DNA of 64,000 bases from Neobacillus mesonae (GCF_001636315.1 NZ_KV440949.1:1528703-1592702); one strand, 5' to 3'. Numbered from the stretch's first letter, positions 17,280 to 26,017 are shown. Numbers and translations: made by a program. The notes: a model not told the origin generated them from the sequence alone.

Positions 17280-18668
17280 TTAGTTAGTTTTTACGTCGTT
17301 TTTAAATCCAGTTCTATGACAGTATTGGCAATAAACATCTGTTGGTGCTTTTGCATGGGTTGAGTCAGGTTTGGGCTTTTCTTGATCATGACAGACGAAG
17401 CATTGCACTTTTTGATCAGCTGTTTTCGCTTTGCCAGCATGTGCCGTCAGCCATTGATCACTGTCGCCATGACTATCAGGCCGGTCGGTGTGACAGGCGC
17501 TGCAGAACTTATTAATTCTAGATTCCTCTTTTGCCAATGCATAATTAGGTGTATATTTTTTCTTTTCATTTCCTAATTTCAAAATGGAAACAATGTCTTC
17601 TTTTGGAATATCACGTTTCCACTTAGAATCCTGGTGGCACTCCATACATTGATCCAACTTGGCAACAGCTGTTCCTCCATGATTGTTATTCCAATTTGCG
17701 GTTTGGTGGTTTTTAGGAATAGCCGTCGATTTATGACAAGTTTCGCAAGCCATCGAAATTTTGACATTCTTTTGCTGCTTGCCAATTGCCTGGAGAATCA
17801 GCTTTTGTGTTTGTTCATCGTGTTCGGCTAACCCTGCCTCTTCACTTTGGTTAGCAGCAGCTTCCGTCAACTCGGTCTTATCAGACACTTTTTTCGTATT
17901 CTCCTCCAGCTTTTTCTCCATCTCCTCTGGGTTTGGCGGCACGAGGTAAGCCACGTCTTTCCAAGGCTTTTCACCTTTATTTACCTTGTCATGGCAGTCA
18001 ATACAACTTCCCATGTTTGGAGATAAGTATTTCTTCTCCATGATTTTTTCTGCTTTTTCTTTTGTATATTCACCACGAACCTCATCGGTATTAATCCCCC
18101 GGGCGGCCATTTTGGCATGGACGACCCCTGCGTGACATGAGATACATGGAACACCTTCTTCAAGATGGCCTTTATGGTTAACTTTTAAGTCCCCAGATGG
18201 TGTCACCAGTCGGTTCTTCGAGTGGCATTGTAAACAGTTTTCATCCGAAACTGCTTCGTCCTCTGTTTGGACAATTTGCTTCGGTACGCCGGTTACATGG
18301 TAATAAACCTCTTTCATCGATTTCATCTTGTGGGTCAGCATGTTGATGGCGCCAGGTTTTATATGACACTGCACACAGGTAATATTATTGTGGGCGCTGG
18401 CAGTAAACGTTGAATATTCCGGTGCCATTTCGTGACAGCTCGAACAGAATGCTGGCGAGTTCGTTAAAGCAATTGCCCCGTATCCGCCCGCACCGACAAC
18501 AATTAGCGTAATCAGTGAAATAAACATCAATTTCCAGCGGGTAACCGGATCCTTCCAATCTATGTTTCTGACTTTTTGCCAGAGTCTTTTGATTATGCCC
18601 GCTTTTTTTCTTTCTTCTCTTGATTCGGGATCGGTCTCTTTATTTTTGTTTTTTCCCCAAAAAGCCAC
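17280..18668 (-). CDS. Membrane-anchored decaheme c-type cytochrome, NapC/NirT-like N-terminus
   Basis: About 462 residues, first gene of the cytochrome operon. A charged cytoplasmic N-terminus precedes one transmembrane helix (LMFISLITLIVVGAGGYGAIAL). Ten haem sites follow: CSSCH, CVQCH, CLQCH, CISCH, CIDCH, CETCH, CMECH, CSACH, CFVCH and CQYCH. The first, FCSSCHEM, has the Met-after-His pattern of NrfH/NapC quinol dehydrogenases. A charged helical insert of about 70 residues without haems (EEMEKKLEEN to KNVKIS) separates haems 5 and 6 and may form an interaction arm. I chose the GTG at 18668, which has GGGTGAGG upstream; an ATG six codons earlier has no site. A ResD-like word and two palindromes lie in the upstream spacer shared with secA. 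Confidence 0.87.
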   Translation of the reverse strand: MAFWGKNKNKETDPESREERKKAGIIKRLWQKVRNIDWKDPVTRWKLMFISLITLIVVGAGGYGAIALTNSPAFCSSCHEMAPEYSTFTASAHNNITCVQCHIKPGAINMLTHKMKSMKEVYYHVTGVPKQIVQTEDEAVSDENCLQCHSKNRLVTPSGDLKVNHKGHLEEGVPCISCHAGVVHAKMAARGINTDEVRGEYTKEKAEKIMEKKYLSPNMGSCIDCHDKVNKGEKPWKDVAYLVPPNPEEMEKKLEENTKKVSDKTELTEAAANQSEEAGLAEHDEQTQKLILQAIGKQQKNVKISMACETCHKSTAIPKNHQTANWNNNHGGTAVAKLDQCMECHQDSKWKRDIPKEDIVSILKLGNEKKKYTPNYALAKEESRINKFCSACHTDRPDSHGDSDQWLTAHAGKAKTADQKVQCFVCHDQEKPKPDSTHAKAPTDVYCQYCHRTGFKNDVKTN

Positions 18669-18686
18669 TATCCTCACCCTTCCCAT

Positions 18687-19176
18687 AATGATTGGATTCT
18701 CTATTTATTTTCCATTGATACCTCTCTAAAGGTAGTATCTAACAATATGCAGGTATAATCCAATGTACAATTTGTGAATATTTTTTCATATATTAAAGGT
18801 TTCGTTTTTCTCTAAAAACAACATATAAATGTTGTTTTGAAAGGGTTTGTTTAGCACTATTGCAATAGTATTAAGTTTGGAGTTTTATGAATAATTATTT
18901 TAAAATGTAAATATTTATGCGATGTCATTCTCTTTTTTAAAAGACTTTCACTCTATGAATACGAATTCGACATAAAACGTCACAAACCCGTCAATTTTGA
19001 CAAAAACATGACAAAAAAACTTTATTACACCCACTGATAAAATTTCCTTGACTGCCAACATTGTTGTCACTGTTGCCTTTAAAATGGTAAGATATAAAAG
19101 GAAAAGTATCGCTAGATTTGACTGGATTTTCAAAAAATAATTGCTTTTTTAAGTAAAAAAGGAGCGTTCTTCAAAT
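18687..19176. promoter_or_regulatory. Divergent promoter region between the cytochrome operon and secA
   Basis: A 490-base AT-rich spacer with no supported gene. It contains TTTGTGAAT at 18771-18779, identical to the word I recall as the ResD-binding consensus. A perfect 10-base-arm inverted repeat (AAAACAACAT, ATAA, ATGTTGTTTT) lies at 18815-18838, and the 14-base palindrome ACTATTGCAATAGT at 18856-18869. For secA, TTGTCA near 19064 and TAAGAT about 18 bases further could be a sigma-A promoter. For the cytochromes a weak TTGTAC/TATTGT pair lies between the start codon and the ResD-like word. Confidence 0.5.
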
Positions 19177-21687
19177 ATGGGGATTTTAAATAAAGTCTTT
19201 GATCTGAACAAGCGCGAGTTAAAACGGTTGGACAAGCTCGCTAATAAAATTGACGCACTTGCTGCAGAAACCGAAAGACTCAGCGACGAACAGCTTCGTG
19301 AAAAAACAGAAGAGTTCAAAGCCCGTTACCAAAAAGGGGAAACACTTGATGATTTGCTTGTAGAAGCTTTTGCAGTTGTCCGTGAAGGTGCCCGCCGCGT
19401 GCTCGGTCTTTATCCATACCACGTTCAACTGATGGGGGGGATTTCCCTTCACGAGGGGAATATTTCCGAGATGAAAACCGGGGAAGGTAAAACATTAACC
19501 GCCACTATGCCGGTTTATTTAAACGCACTGTCTGGAAAAGGCGTACACGTTGTAACCGTCAACGAATACTTGGCAAGCCGCGATGCTACCGAGATGGGAC
19601 AGCTGTATGAATTTTTAGGCTTAACTGTCGGCTTAAACTTGAACAGCATGGATAAGGATGAAAAGCAGGCTGCCTATGCCGCTGATATCACATACGGTAC
19701 CAATAACGAATTCGGCTTCGATTATTTGCGCGATAACATGGTTCTTTATAAAGAGCAGAAGGTCCAACGCCCGCTTTTCTTTGCGGTTATTGACGAGGTT
19801 GACTCCATCTTAATCGACGAAGCGCGGACTCCGCTGATCATCTCTGGCTCGGCGCAAAAGTCTACTGTTCTATACATTCAAGCCAATGCCTTCGTCCGCA
19901 CCCTTTCAAAGGACGTTGACTATTCATATGATGAAAAAACAAAAGCCGTTATGCTGACGGAAGAAGGAATCAGCAAGGCTGAAAAGGCTTTTGGCATTGA
20001 AAACTTATTTGATATTTCGCATGTTACTTTAAATCACCATATTAACCAGGCATTAAAAGCCAATGTCACGATGCATCTGGATGTTGATTACGTCGTGCAG
20101 GAAGGTGAGATTGTCATCGTTGACCAGTTCACCGGCCGCTTAATGAAGGGACGCCGCTACTCAGAAGGCTTGCACCAAGCAATCGAGGCGAAAGAAGGCG
20201 TCGAAATTCAAAACGAAAGCATGACCATGGCGACGATTACGTTCCAAAACTACTTCCGGATGTATGAAAAATTATCTGGTATGACTGGTACGGCGAAAAC
20301 GGAAGAAGAGGAATTCCGCAACATTTATAATATGAACGTTATCGTTATTCCAACAAATCGCCCAATTGCCCGTGACGACCGTGCGGATTTAATTTACGCT
20401 TCCATGGATGGCAAGTTCCGTGCCGTTGTTGAAGATATTGCTGAGCGTTATCAAAAGGGACAGCCTGTTCTGGTTGGTACAGTTGCGATTGAAACATCAG
20501 AACTTGTTTCCAAAATGCTGTTGAAAAAAGGCGTACGCCACAATGTCTTGAACGCAAAAAATCATGCTCGAGAAGCAGAAATTATTGCGGAAGCCGGACA
20601 GCAGGGTGCGGTAACCATCGCCACTAACATGGCCGGTCGTGGTACCGATATCAAGCTTGGTGAGGGTGTACGTGAACTAGGCGGCCTTGCCGTAATTGGG
20701 ACCGAGCGTCACGAAAGCCGACGCATCGATAACCAGCTGCGTGGACGTTCCGGTCGTCAAGGGGACCCTGGTGTGACTCAGTTCTATCTTTCAATGGAAG
20801 ATGAGCTCATGCGCCGATTCGGTTCTGATAATATGAAAAACATGATGACCAAACTCGGTATGGATGATACTCAGCCGATTCAAAGTAAAATGGTGTCTCG
20901 TGCCGTTGAATCAGCACAAAAACGCGTTGAGGGTAACAACTTTGATGCCCGTAAACAGTTGCTGCAGTACGATGACGTGCTTCGCCAGCAGCGCGAAATC
21001 ATTTACAAACAGCGTGATGAAGTATTGGAATCAGAAAATCTTCGTGACATTGTTCAAAACATGATTTTACGTTCCATCGAGCGTCATGTTAACGTCCTAG
21101 CACCAGCCCATGCAGATGAGGAAGAATGGAACCTGCAAGGCATTGTAGATTACGTTCATGCTAACCTGCTGCCTGAGGGTGATATCACGTTAGAGGACTT
21201 AAATGGAAAAGATTCTGAAGAAATGATTGAGATCATTTTTGCAAAAGCGAAAGAACGCTATGCGGAAAAAGAAGAAATTCTCGATCCTGAGCAAATGCGT
21301 GAATTCGAAAAAGTGGTTACCCTTCGTGCCGTCGACTCGAAGTGGATTGACCACATTGATGCAATGGATCAGCTTCGCCAAGGAATTCATTTACGCGCCT
21401 ATGGTCAAACCGATCCGCTTCGTGAATACCAGCATGAAGGCTTCGCGATGTTTGAAGCAATGATCGAGTCTGTTGAAGACGAAACGGCAATGTACATTAT
21501 GAAAGCGGAAATCCGCAATAATCTCGAGCGGCAAGAGGTTGCTCAAGGTCATGCTGTGAATCCGAAAGAAGACGGCGAAACGGTTAAGAAGAAGCCGAAA
21601 GTCAACAAGGAAACTATCGGCCGAAATGATCCATGCCCTTGCGGAAGCGGCAAGAAATATAAAAACTGCCATGGAGCAGCGATATAA
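19177..21687 (+). CDS. secA: Preprotein translocase ATPase SecA
   Basis: The 836-residue motor of the Sec pathway pushes unfolded preproteins through SecYEG. Visible signatures are Walker [13 protein letters not shown]-type [15 protein letters not shown], the helicase segment [31 protein letters not shown], and the C-terminal zinc-binding SecB/lipid-binding tail [14 protein letters not shown]. Length fits Bacillus SecA (841). AAAGGAG lies 11 bases before the ATG and a hairpin terminator follows the stop. It is the only gene of the ancestral hpf-secA-prfB series on the plus strand; both neighbours of that series remain on the minus strand. The gene itself is intact. Confidence 0.98.
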   Translation: MGILNKVFDLNKRELKRLDKLANKIDALAAETERLSDEQLREKTEEFKARYQKGETLDDLLVEAFAVVREGARRVLGLYPYHVQLMGGISLHEGNISEMKTGEGKTLTATMPVYLNALSGKGVHVVTVNEYLASRDATEMGQLYEFLGLTVGLNLNSMDKDEKQAAYAADITYGTNNEFGFDYLRDNMVLYKEQKVQRPLFFAVIDEVDSILIDEARTPLIISGSAQKSTVLYIQANAFVRTLSKDVDYSYDEKTKAVMLTEEGISKAEKAFGIENLFDISHVTLNHHINQALKANVTMHLDVDYVVQEGEIVIVDQFTGRLMKGRRYSEGLHQAIEAKEGVEIQNESMTMATITFQNYFRMYEKLSGMTGTAKTEEEEFRNIYNMNVIVIPTNRPIARDDRADLIYASMDGKFRAVVEDIAERYQKGQPVLVGTVAIETSELVSKMLLKKGVRHNVLNAKNHAREAEIIAEAGQQGAVTIATNMAGRGTDIKLGEGVRELGGLAVIGTERHESRRIDNQLRGRSGRQGDPGVTQFYLSMEDELMRRFGSDNMKNMMTKLGMDDTQPIQSKMVSRAVESAQKRVEGNNFDARKQLLQYDDVLRQQREIIYKQRDEVLESENLRDIVQNMILRSIERHVNVLAPAHADEEEWNLQGIVDYVHANLLPEGDITLEDLNGKDSEEMIEIIFAKAKERYAEKEEILDPEQMREFEKVVTLRAVDSKWIDHIDAMDQLRQGIHLRAYGQTDPLREYQHEGFAMFEAMIESVEDETAMYIMKAEIRNNLERQEVAQGHAVNPKEDGETVKKKPKVNKETIGRNDPCPCGSGKKYKNCHGAAI

Positions 21688-21699
21688 GTTTTGATTTTT

Positions 21700-21731
21700 G
21701 AGCACTGGCGATTGGGCTGGTGCTCTTTTTT
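21700..21731 (+). terminator. Intrinsic terminator of secA
   Basis: GAGCACTGGC pairs with GCTGGTGCTC (two G-U pairs) around 6 bases, followed by seven T. Confidence 0.85.
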
Positions 21732-21747
21732 TATGTTGTTGGGGGCG

Positions 21748-21850
21748 GGGTGGCGAAATTTTTTTAGTTTTCCGCGAAATTCTAGCGAAAGTCCGCGAAA
21801 TCATTCTTAAAATCAGCGAAATTATGGGCGAAATCCGCGAAATTAATTTA
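21748..21850. repeat. TCCGCGAAAT repeat cluster
   Basis: Six to seven degenerate units with a TCCGCGAAAT core, the reverse complement of ATTTCGCGGA, at 10-25 base spacing. They sit between the secA terminator and the ggt terminator, so outside both transcripts. Confidence 0.65.
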
Positions 21851-21865
21851 AGAAATCTCCAAAAG

Positions 21866-21906
21866 TAAAAAAACAAGAGATTGTCTTAATAAAATCTCTT
21901 GTTTTT
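21866..21906 (-). terminator. Intrinsic terminator of ggt
   Basis: AAACAAGAGATT (21871-21882) pairs with AATCTCTTGTTT (21893-21904); seven A on the plus-strand left flank give a T-run on the minus strand. Confidence 0.85.
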
Positions 21907-21948
21907 CCTCTTATATAAATTCGCAAATTCTCTGTATTTTGTACCAAC

Positions 21949-23559
21949 TCACCAGGCAGCAATGGCCCCGTCGGTCCGCGCTTCTGTCCCACCCATCAGC
22001 ACACCGGTTTCGGGATCACGCCAAATAATCTGACCACGGCCAAAGCCGCCCGAATCAAGTGCAACTTCCACTTGATGCCCTTTTCGTGCTAGCGCCTGAG
22101 CAATGTGATTAGGAAAATGTGATTCAACCTGGACCCTCTTACCCTCAAGCCACTGCCATCTTGGGGCATCCAGCGCTGCCTGCGGGTTTAAACCAAAATC
22201 AATTGTATTCATCACCACCTGCATATGACCCTGAGGCTGCATAAATCCCCCCATAACTCCGAAAGGTCCAACAGCCTGATTTCCCTTAGTTAAAAACCCC
22301 GGGATAATCGTATGATATGACTTTGCACCAGGTCTTAAAGCATTCGGATGATTACAATCCAACGAGAAATCATAACCGCGGTTTTGCAGGGCGATACCGG
22401 TGCCTGGCACCACAATTCCAGAGCCAAATCCCATATAATTACTCTGAATAAACGAAACCATGTTGCCTTCTCCATCTGCTGTCGCGAGGTAGATGGTTCC
22501 TCCACGCGGCGGCTGGTATGGGAGCGGCTCAATGGCATTTTCGGTTATTTCCCGTCGTCTCTCTTCCCCATATGCATCGCAAAGAACGTCGTCTACTTTT
22601 ATTTTCATATGAACAGGGTCGGTAATACAGGCCTTTCCGTCAGTAAAAGCAAGCTTCATCGCCTCAATCTGCTTGTGGTAAGTATCGACGGTTTCTTTTT
22701 CAGTAAAATGAAAGCCTTTGACAATGTTCAGCCCGAGCAGTGCTATCAAACCTTGCCCATTTGGCGGTATTTCCCATACATCGTAGCCCCGGTAGTTCAC
22801 TTTAATTGGGGCTACCCATTCCGCCCTGTAGGCCGCTAAATCTTCTTTGGAAAGGAACCCACCGAAGCGTTCGGAAAAGGCAGCAATCTTATCCGCAAGT
22901 GCACCTCGATAGAAACTCTCTGACCCTGTTTCAGCAATTTCGCTTAAAGTAGCAGCATGTGCCGGTGAACGCCACATCTCCCCTATCCTAGGAGCTCGTC
23001 CGTTTGGGGCAAACGTTTCAAACCATGGCTGGAATTCATCACCGATAAGATTTTGCTTAAATCGATTATAGGCATAACCCCAGTATTTTCCGAGTATCGG
23101 CGTTAACGGATAGCCTTTTTCCGCGTATTCAATTGCTGGTTGTAAGATTTCTTTAAATGAAAGATGGCCAAATTTTTTCGACATTTCCGCCCAACCGGAT
23201 GGTGCTCCCGGTACCGTTACCGGAATCAGGCCGTAAGCAGGAATTTTTTCAAAGCCCCTCGACTTAACCGCCTCGATGGATAATTTTTGCGGTGCAGGAC
23301 CGCTGGCATTTAGTCCAAACAGCTTTCCCTTGGTCCAAATTAAAGCAAAAGCATCCCCGCCAATTCCGTTTGAGGTCGGTTCAAGCACGGTTAAAGCGGC
23401 GGCAGCTGCGATAGCCGCATCGATGGCATTTCCTCCCTTTTTAAGAATATCAAGACCAGCCTGGGCAGCAAGGGGCTGCGATGTGGCAACCATTCCGTTT
23501 CTGGCGAACACAGTGGTACGCTGTGAAGGATAAGGATTATAGTGAAAATCAAAATTCAT
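21949..23559 (-). CDS. Gamma-glutamyltransferase family protein (YwrD-like, no signal peptide)
   Basis: About 536 residues spanning a whole Ntn-hydrolase proenzyme. The N-terminal part has NGMVATSQPLAAQAGLDILKKGGNAIDAAIA and GIGGDAFALIW. Self-cleavage is expected before the Thr of GGTIYLATADGEGN, seven residues before the conserved Asp, matching the nucleophile spacing of E. coli Ggt. C-terminal GVMGGFMQPQGHMQV fits the family. It transfers or hydrolyses gamma-glutamyl groups, for example of glutathione-like thiols. No signal peptide is visible, as in B. subtilis YwrD, so it may be cytoplasmic. I chose the ATG at 23559; a GTG at 23571 would add four residues. The gene lies between hpf and secA, a place free of it in B. 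subtilis. Confidence 0.85.
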   Translation of the reverse strand: MNFDFHYNPYPSQRTTVFARNGMVATSQPLAAQAGLDILKKGGNAIDAAIAAAAALTVLEPTSNGIGGDAFALIWTKGKLFGLNASGPAPQKLSIEAVKSRGFEKIPAYGLIPVTVPGAPSGWAEMSKKFGHLSFKEILQPAIEYAEKGYPLTPILGKYWGYAYNRFKQNLIGDEFQPWFETFAPNGRAPRIGEMWRSPAHAATLSEIAETGSESFYRGALADKIAAFSERFGGFLSKEDLAAYRAEWVAPIKVNYRGYDVWEIPPNGQGLIALLGLNIVKGFHFTEKETVDTYHKQIEAMKLAFTDGKACITDPVHMKIKVDDVLCDAYGEERRREITENAIEPLPYQPPRGGTIYLATADGEGNMVSFIQSNYMGFGSGIVVPGTGIALQNRGYDFSLDCNHPNALRPGAKSYHTIIPGFLTKGNQAVGPFGVMGGFMQPQGHMQVVMNTIDFGLNPQAALDAPRWQWLEGKRVQVESHFPNHIAQALARKGHQVEVALDSGGFGRGQIIWRDPETGVLMGGTEARTDGAIAAW

Positions 23560-23635
23560 GAAGTTACCCACTTTCTAGTAATCTTATTTTTATTATAAAA
23601 AAGATTCAGAAAGTGGTATATCAAATTTTTACAGT

Positions 23636-23667
23636 AAAAAACACCGCCCCAATAAGGGCGGCGTTTT
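23636..23667 (-). terminator. Intrinsic terminator of hpf
   Basis: CCGCCC and GGGCGG arms around AATAA with flanking A and T tracts, just after the hpf stop on the minus strand. Confidence 0.8.
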
Positions 23668-23677
23668 CTGAGTTTTG

Positions 23678-24220
23678 TTATTGTGCTTCAATTAAGCCGT
23701 AGCGGCCGTCTTTACGCTTGTAAACAACGTTTGTACGGTTTGTATCGGAATTTGTAAATACAAAGAAGCTGTGGCCCAGCATGTTCATTTGCAGGATGGC
23801 TTCTTCGCTGTCCATTGGCTTCAGGTCGAAGCGCTTCGTACGGACTAACTCTAAATCATCATCGTCATGAACTTCTGTCGTTGTATTTGTTGTTAATTGG
23901 AAAGGCTCAACACCTTTTTCACGGAACTTGCGGTTTACTTTTGTTTTATGTTTACGGATTTGACGCTCTAGTTTGTCAGAAATCAAGTCAATCCCTGCAT
24001 ACATATCGGTGTTGGTTTCTTCAGCACGCAACACTAAATTTTGCAGCGGGATGGTAACCTCTACTTTAGATGTTTTATCTGGATTGAATCTTAGATTCAC
24101 ATTTACTTTTGCATCGGGTGCTTCAGTAAAATAACGCTCCAATTTAGAGATTTTCTTTTCTACATACTCTCTGATTGCTGGAGTTACCTCAATGTTTTCA
24201 CCACGTACGTTATAATTCAT
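23678..24220 (-). CDS. hpf: Long-form ribosome hibernation promoting factor
   Basis: A 180-residue protein with an N-terminal S30AE/YfiA domain (about 1-100, starting MNYNVRGENIEVTPAIREYVEKKI) and the C-terminal dimerisation domain of long HPF (about 120-180, RTKRFDLKPMDSEEAILQMNMLGHSFFVFTN). It pairs ribosomes into inactive 100S dimers in stationary phase and stress. B. subtilis HPF (YvyD, 189 residues) likewise lies upstream of secA. AAAGGAGGAG precedes the ATG. B. subtilis hpf is under SigB and SigH; here GGGTAA about 25 bases upstream of the start resembles half a SigB site, too weak to claim. Confidence 0.95.
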   Translation of the reverse strand: MNYNVRGENIEVTPAIREYVEKKISKLERYFTEAPDAKVNVNLRFNPDKTSKVEVTIPLQNLVLRAEETNTDMYAGIDLISDKLERQIRKHKTKVNRKFREKGVEPFQLTTNTTTEVHDDDDLELVRTKRFDLKPMDSEEAILQMNMLGHSFFVFTNSDTNRTNVVYKRKDGRYGLIEAQ

Positions 24221-24477
24221 CTGTGGACTCCTCCTTTTTTAAGGCTATGTATTTACATTTCTATTTTACCCTATGATTCTCCTGCTAACTCAAGCAAAAT
24301 TAGTCGATTTAATGACAAAAACATTGGGCAAATAGTGACAATGCCTGACATAACCCTTGTTTTGAGAAGATGAAGAAATTGTTTTCTTCTCCTTTATTTT
24401 AATATTATGTGGGACAACTTTCCAGTAAAATGCTCATGGAATAAGGTAAATATGAATGACGAAAAGGAGGGCCCATA

Positions 24478-24972
24478 ATGACACAAGAAGAGAGAAAATT
24501 ACTCGCCTGGCATGAGACGTTGGAACTGCATGAAATGGTTGCTTTCCAATCGACCGGGTTAATGAAATTAAAGATGTCCATTAATAAGGTAACAGATCAT
24601 GAGCTCAAGGAACTTTACCGAAAGTGCATTAACGACCTTGAAGGCAATTTGAAAGAGCTGCTTAAATTTTACCCTCAAGCCCCAGGGTATCAAGCGCGTG
24701 AGGATGATGAGCGGGAAGATTTAGGCTTTTTTGCCGCCGATCTCCTTGCCCTTTCCAAGACATTGGTACGCAATCTCGCTGGAGCCATCACTGAAACCGC
24801 GACACCTACTTTACGCCATGTGTTTACCAGACAGCTCCAAGGGGCCATCCATGGCCACGAGCGCATCTTTACCTACATGCACAAACACGGCTACTACCCT
24901 GCCTATGATCTAGGCAAGCTGTTAGGACATGACATCGAGAATGCTAATAAAGCTCTAAGAATGAAGTACTAG
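24478..24972 (+). CDS. CotF-domain spore coat protein
   Basis: A 164-residue mostly helical protein resembling the coat-F family (TLELHEMVAFQSTGLMKLKMSI, LKELYRKCINDLEGNLKELLKFYP, GHERIFTYMHKHGYYPAYDLGKLLGHDIENANKAL). Such proteins (CotF, YraD, YraF, YraG) are coat constituents made in the mother cell, which supports an endospore-forming host. A strong AAAAGGAGG site precedes the ATG. No sporulation sigma promoter could be fixed by eye. It occupies the gap between hpf and comFC where B. subtilis carries the flagellar genes. Confidence 0.8.
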   Translation: MTQEERKLLAWHETLELHEMVAFQSTGLMKLKMSINKVTDHELKELYRKCINDLEGNLKELLKFYPQAPGYQAREDDEREDLGFFAADLLALSKTLVRNLAGAITETATPTLRHVFTRQLQGAIHGHERIFTYMHKHGYYPAYDLGKLLGHDIENANKALRMKY

Positions 24973-25030
24973 GACGGATAACAGGCTCCGGCATTAGAAG
25001 CTGCAGCTTATTGTAGCTGACAGTCTTTTT

Positions 25031-25145
25031 GGTGCCTGACACCACTCGTGGACATTTGTCCACCCTGCATGGACACTCTTCCAGATATTGTGTCCTTCCA
25101 AGGTGGACAAATTGGGGTGTTTATCTTTTTGTGGTGCCTGACACC
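25031..25145. repeat. Composite palindromic element flanked by GGTGCCTGACACC
   Basis: Two identical 13-base near-palindromes, GGTGCCTGACACC, lie at 25031-25043 and 25133-25145. Between them is a nested inverted repeat: ATTTGTCCACC (25054-25064) pairs with GGTGGACAAAT (25102-25112), and inside it GGACAC (25071-25076) pairs with GTGTCC (25090-25095). GTGGAC/GTCCAC (25048-25063) offers an alternative local fold. It looks like a REP/MITE-type element. Confidence 0.65.
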
Positions 25146-25157
25146 ATTTTACATTTT

Positions 25158-25874
25158 TTACCTTGCTACCGTAATTGATTCTATGTTTATGGCGCCAGCC
25201 TGTTTTAGTAGCTTGGCTGCGTGTCTGAGGGTGGAGCCGGTGGTATAGATGTCGTCGATCAGTACGATTCGTTTTCCTTCAATGTCTGCTTCGGGTGTGA
25301 GATTGAATACTTGCGGGAGATGGATGCGTTCGCTTCGTGACTTTTTGGATTGTTTTTCCGAATGGACACGGGTGAGGATTGAGGCCGCGGGCAGGTCGGC
25401 TTCCCGTAGCAGTGCCGCGGCCTGATTGAACCCCCGCTCATATAACCGCTCTTCGCTCAACGGGATGGGGACAAATAAATCAGCTTTCATATTTGCCGCC
25501 AATACTTTTACATACATGGCAAACACCTTCGCCAGCACATAATCCCCCCTAAATTTAAACTTCGCAATGACCTCTTTTAAAAAATCATAATAAAGGAATA
25601 GCGAAGTGTTTTTCGTCAAATATCCTCGCCATTCTTCATCCCCCTCCCAGCGAAAACAGTCATGGCACAAATCATCATCGCGAAACTTTGCATCTAACAA
25701 ATGTAAGGGCCGATTGCAGATCCGGCATGTTTCGCCGTCAATTTTTTCAAACTTCCGTTCACATTCTACACAAATCAGTTGTTCTTTCTCCACAGAAAAA
25801 AGCGCCCGCCAGCCAACATCTGGCAGGATTATTTCATGACAGATAAGACAGTGGTTTTGCTGGAATAAGTTCAT
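25158..25874 (-). CDS. comFC: ComF-family phosphoribosyltransferase-like competence protein ComFC
   Basis: A 238-residue protein. The N-terminal third has four-cysteine zinc motifs (CLICHE, CVECE, CRICNR, CHDCF), and the C-terminal part is a PRTase fold with RIVLIDDIYTTGSTLRHAAKLL, the PRPP-binding loop. ComFC is needed for uptake of single-stranded DNA during transformation in Gram-positive bacteria. It is 143 bases downstream of comFA on the same strand; comFB, which separates the two in B. subtilis, is absent and the gap holds CGCGGATA repeats instead. Confidence 0.92.
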   Translation of the reverse strand: MNLFQQNHCLICHEIILPDVGWRALFSVEKEQLICVECERKFEKIDGETCRICNRPLHLLDAKFRDDDLCHDCFRWEGDEEWRGYLTKNTSLFLYYDFLKEVIAKFKFRGDYVLAKVFAMYVKVLAANMKADLFVPIPLSEERLYERGFNQAAALLREADLPAASILTRVHSEKQSKKSRSERIHLPQVFNLTPEADIEGKRIVLIDDIYTTGSTLRHAAKLLKQAGAINIESITVAR

Positions 25875-25889
25875 TTTAATATCGCCTTC

Positions 25890-25995
25890 TTTGATTTGCG
25901 GATATCTTGCTTAAAATCGCGGATATTCCCCATCGAAACAAGGAAAAGTGACTCCGATTCGCGGATATTTCCGGAAAATTCGCGGATAAACTATT
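25890..25995. repeat. CGCGGATA repeat cluster between comFA and comFC
   Basis: Four units of TTGCGGATATC, ATCGCGGATATT, TTCGCGGATATT and TTCGCGGATAA with AT-rich spacers of 15-35 bases. They resemble the TTTCGCGGA family but with GGATA after the core. Confidence 0.55.
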
Positions 25996-26017
25996 TCATC
26001 TTACTATTTCAAAAACC

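Noticed and set aside
16102-18668. Nitrite reductase NrfA or hydroxylamine oxidoreductase in the cytochrome operon
   Set aside because: No CXXCK haem site or HAO-type Tyr crosslink context is visible; the N-termini resemble the NrfH/NapC electron-donor type instead.
22399-22411. GGTGCCTGGCACC in ggt as another copy of the GGTGCCTGACACC repeat
   Set aside because: It differs at one base and encodes VPGTG, which I expect to be part of the conserved GGT core, so chance resemblance is more likely.
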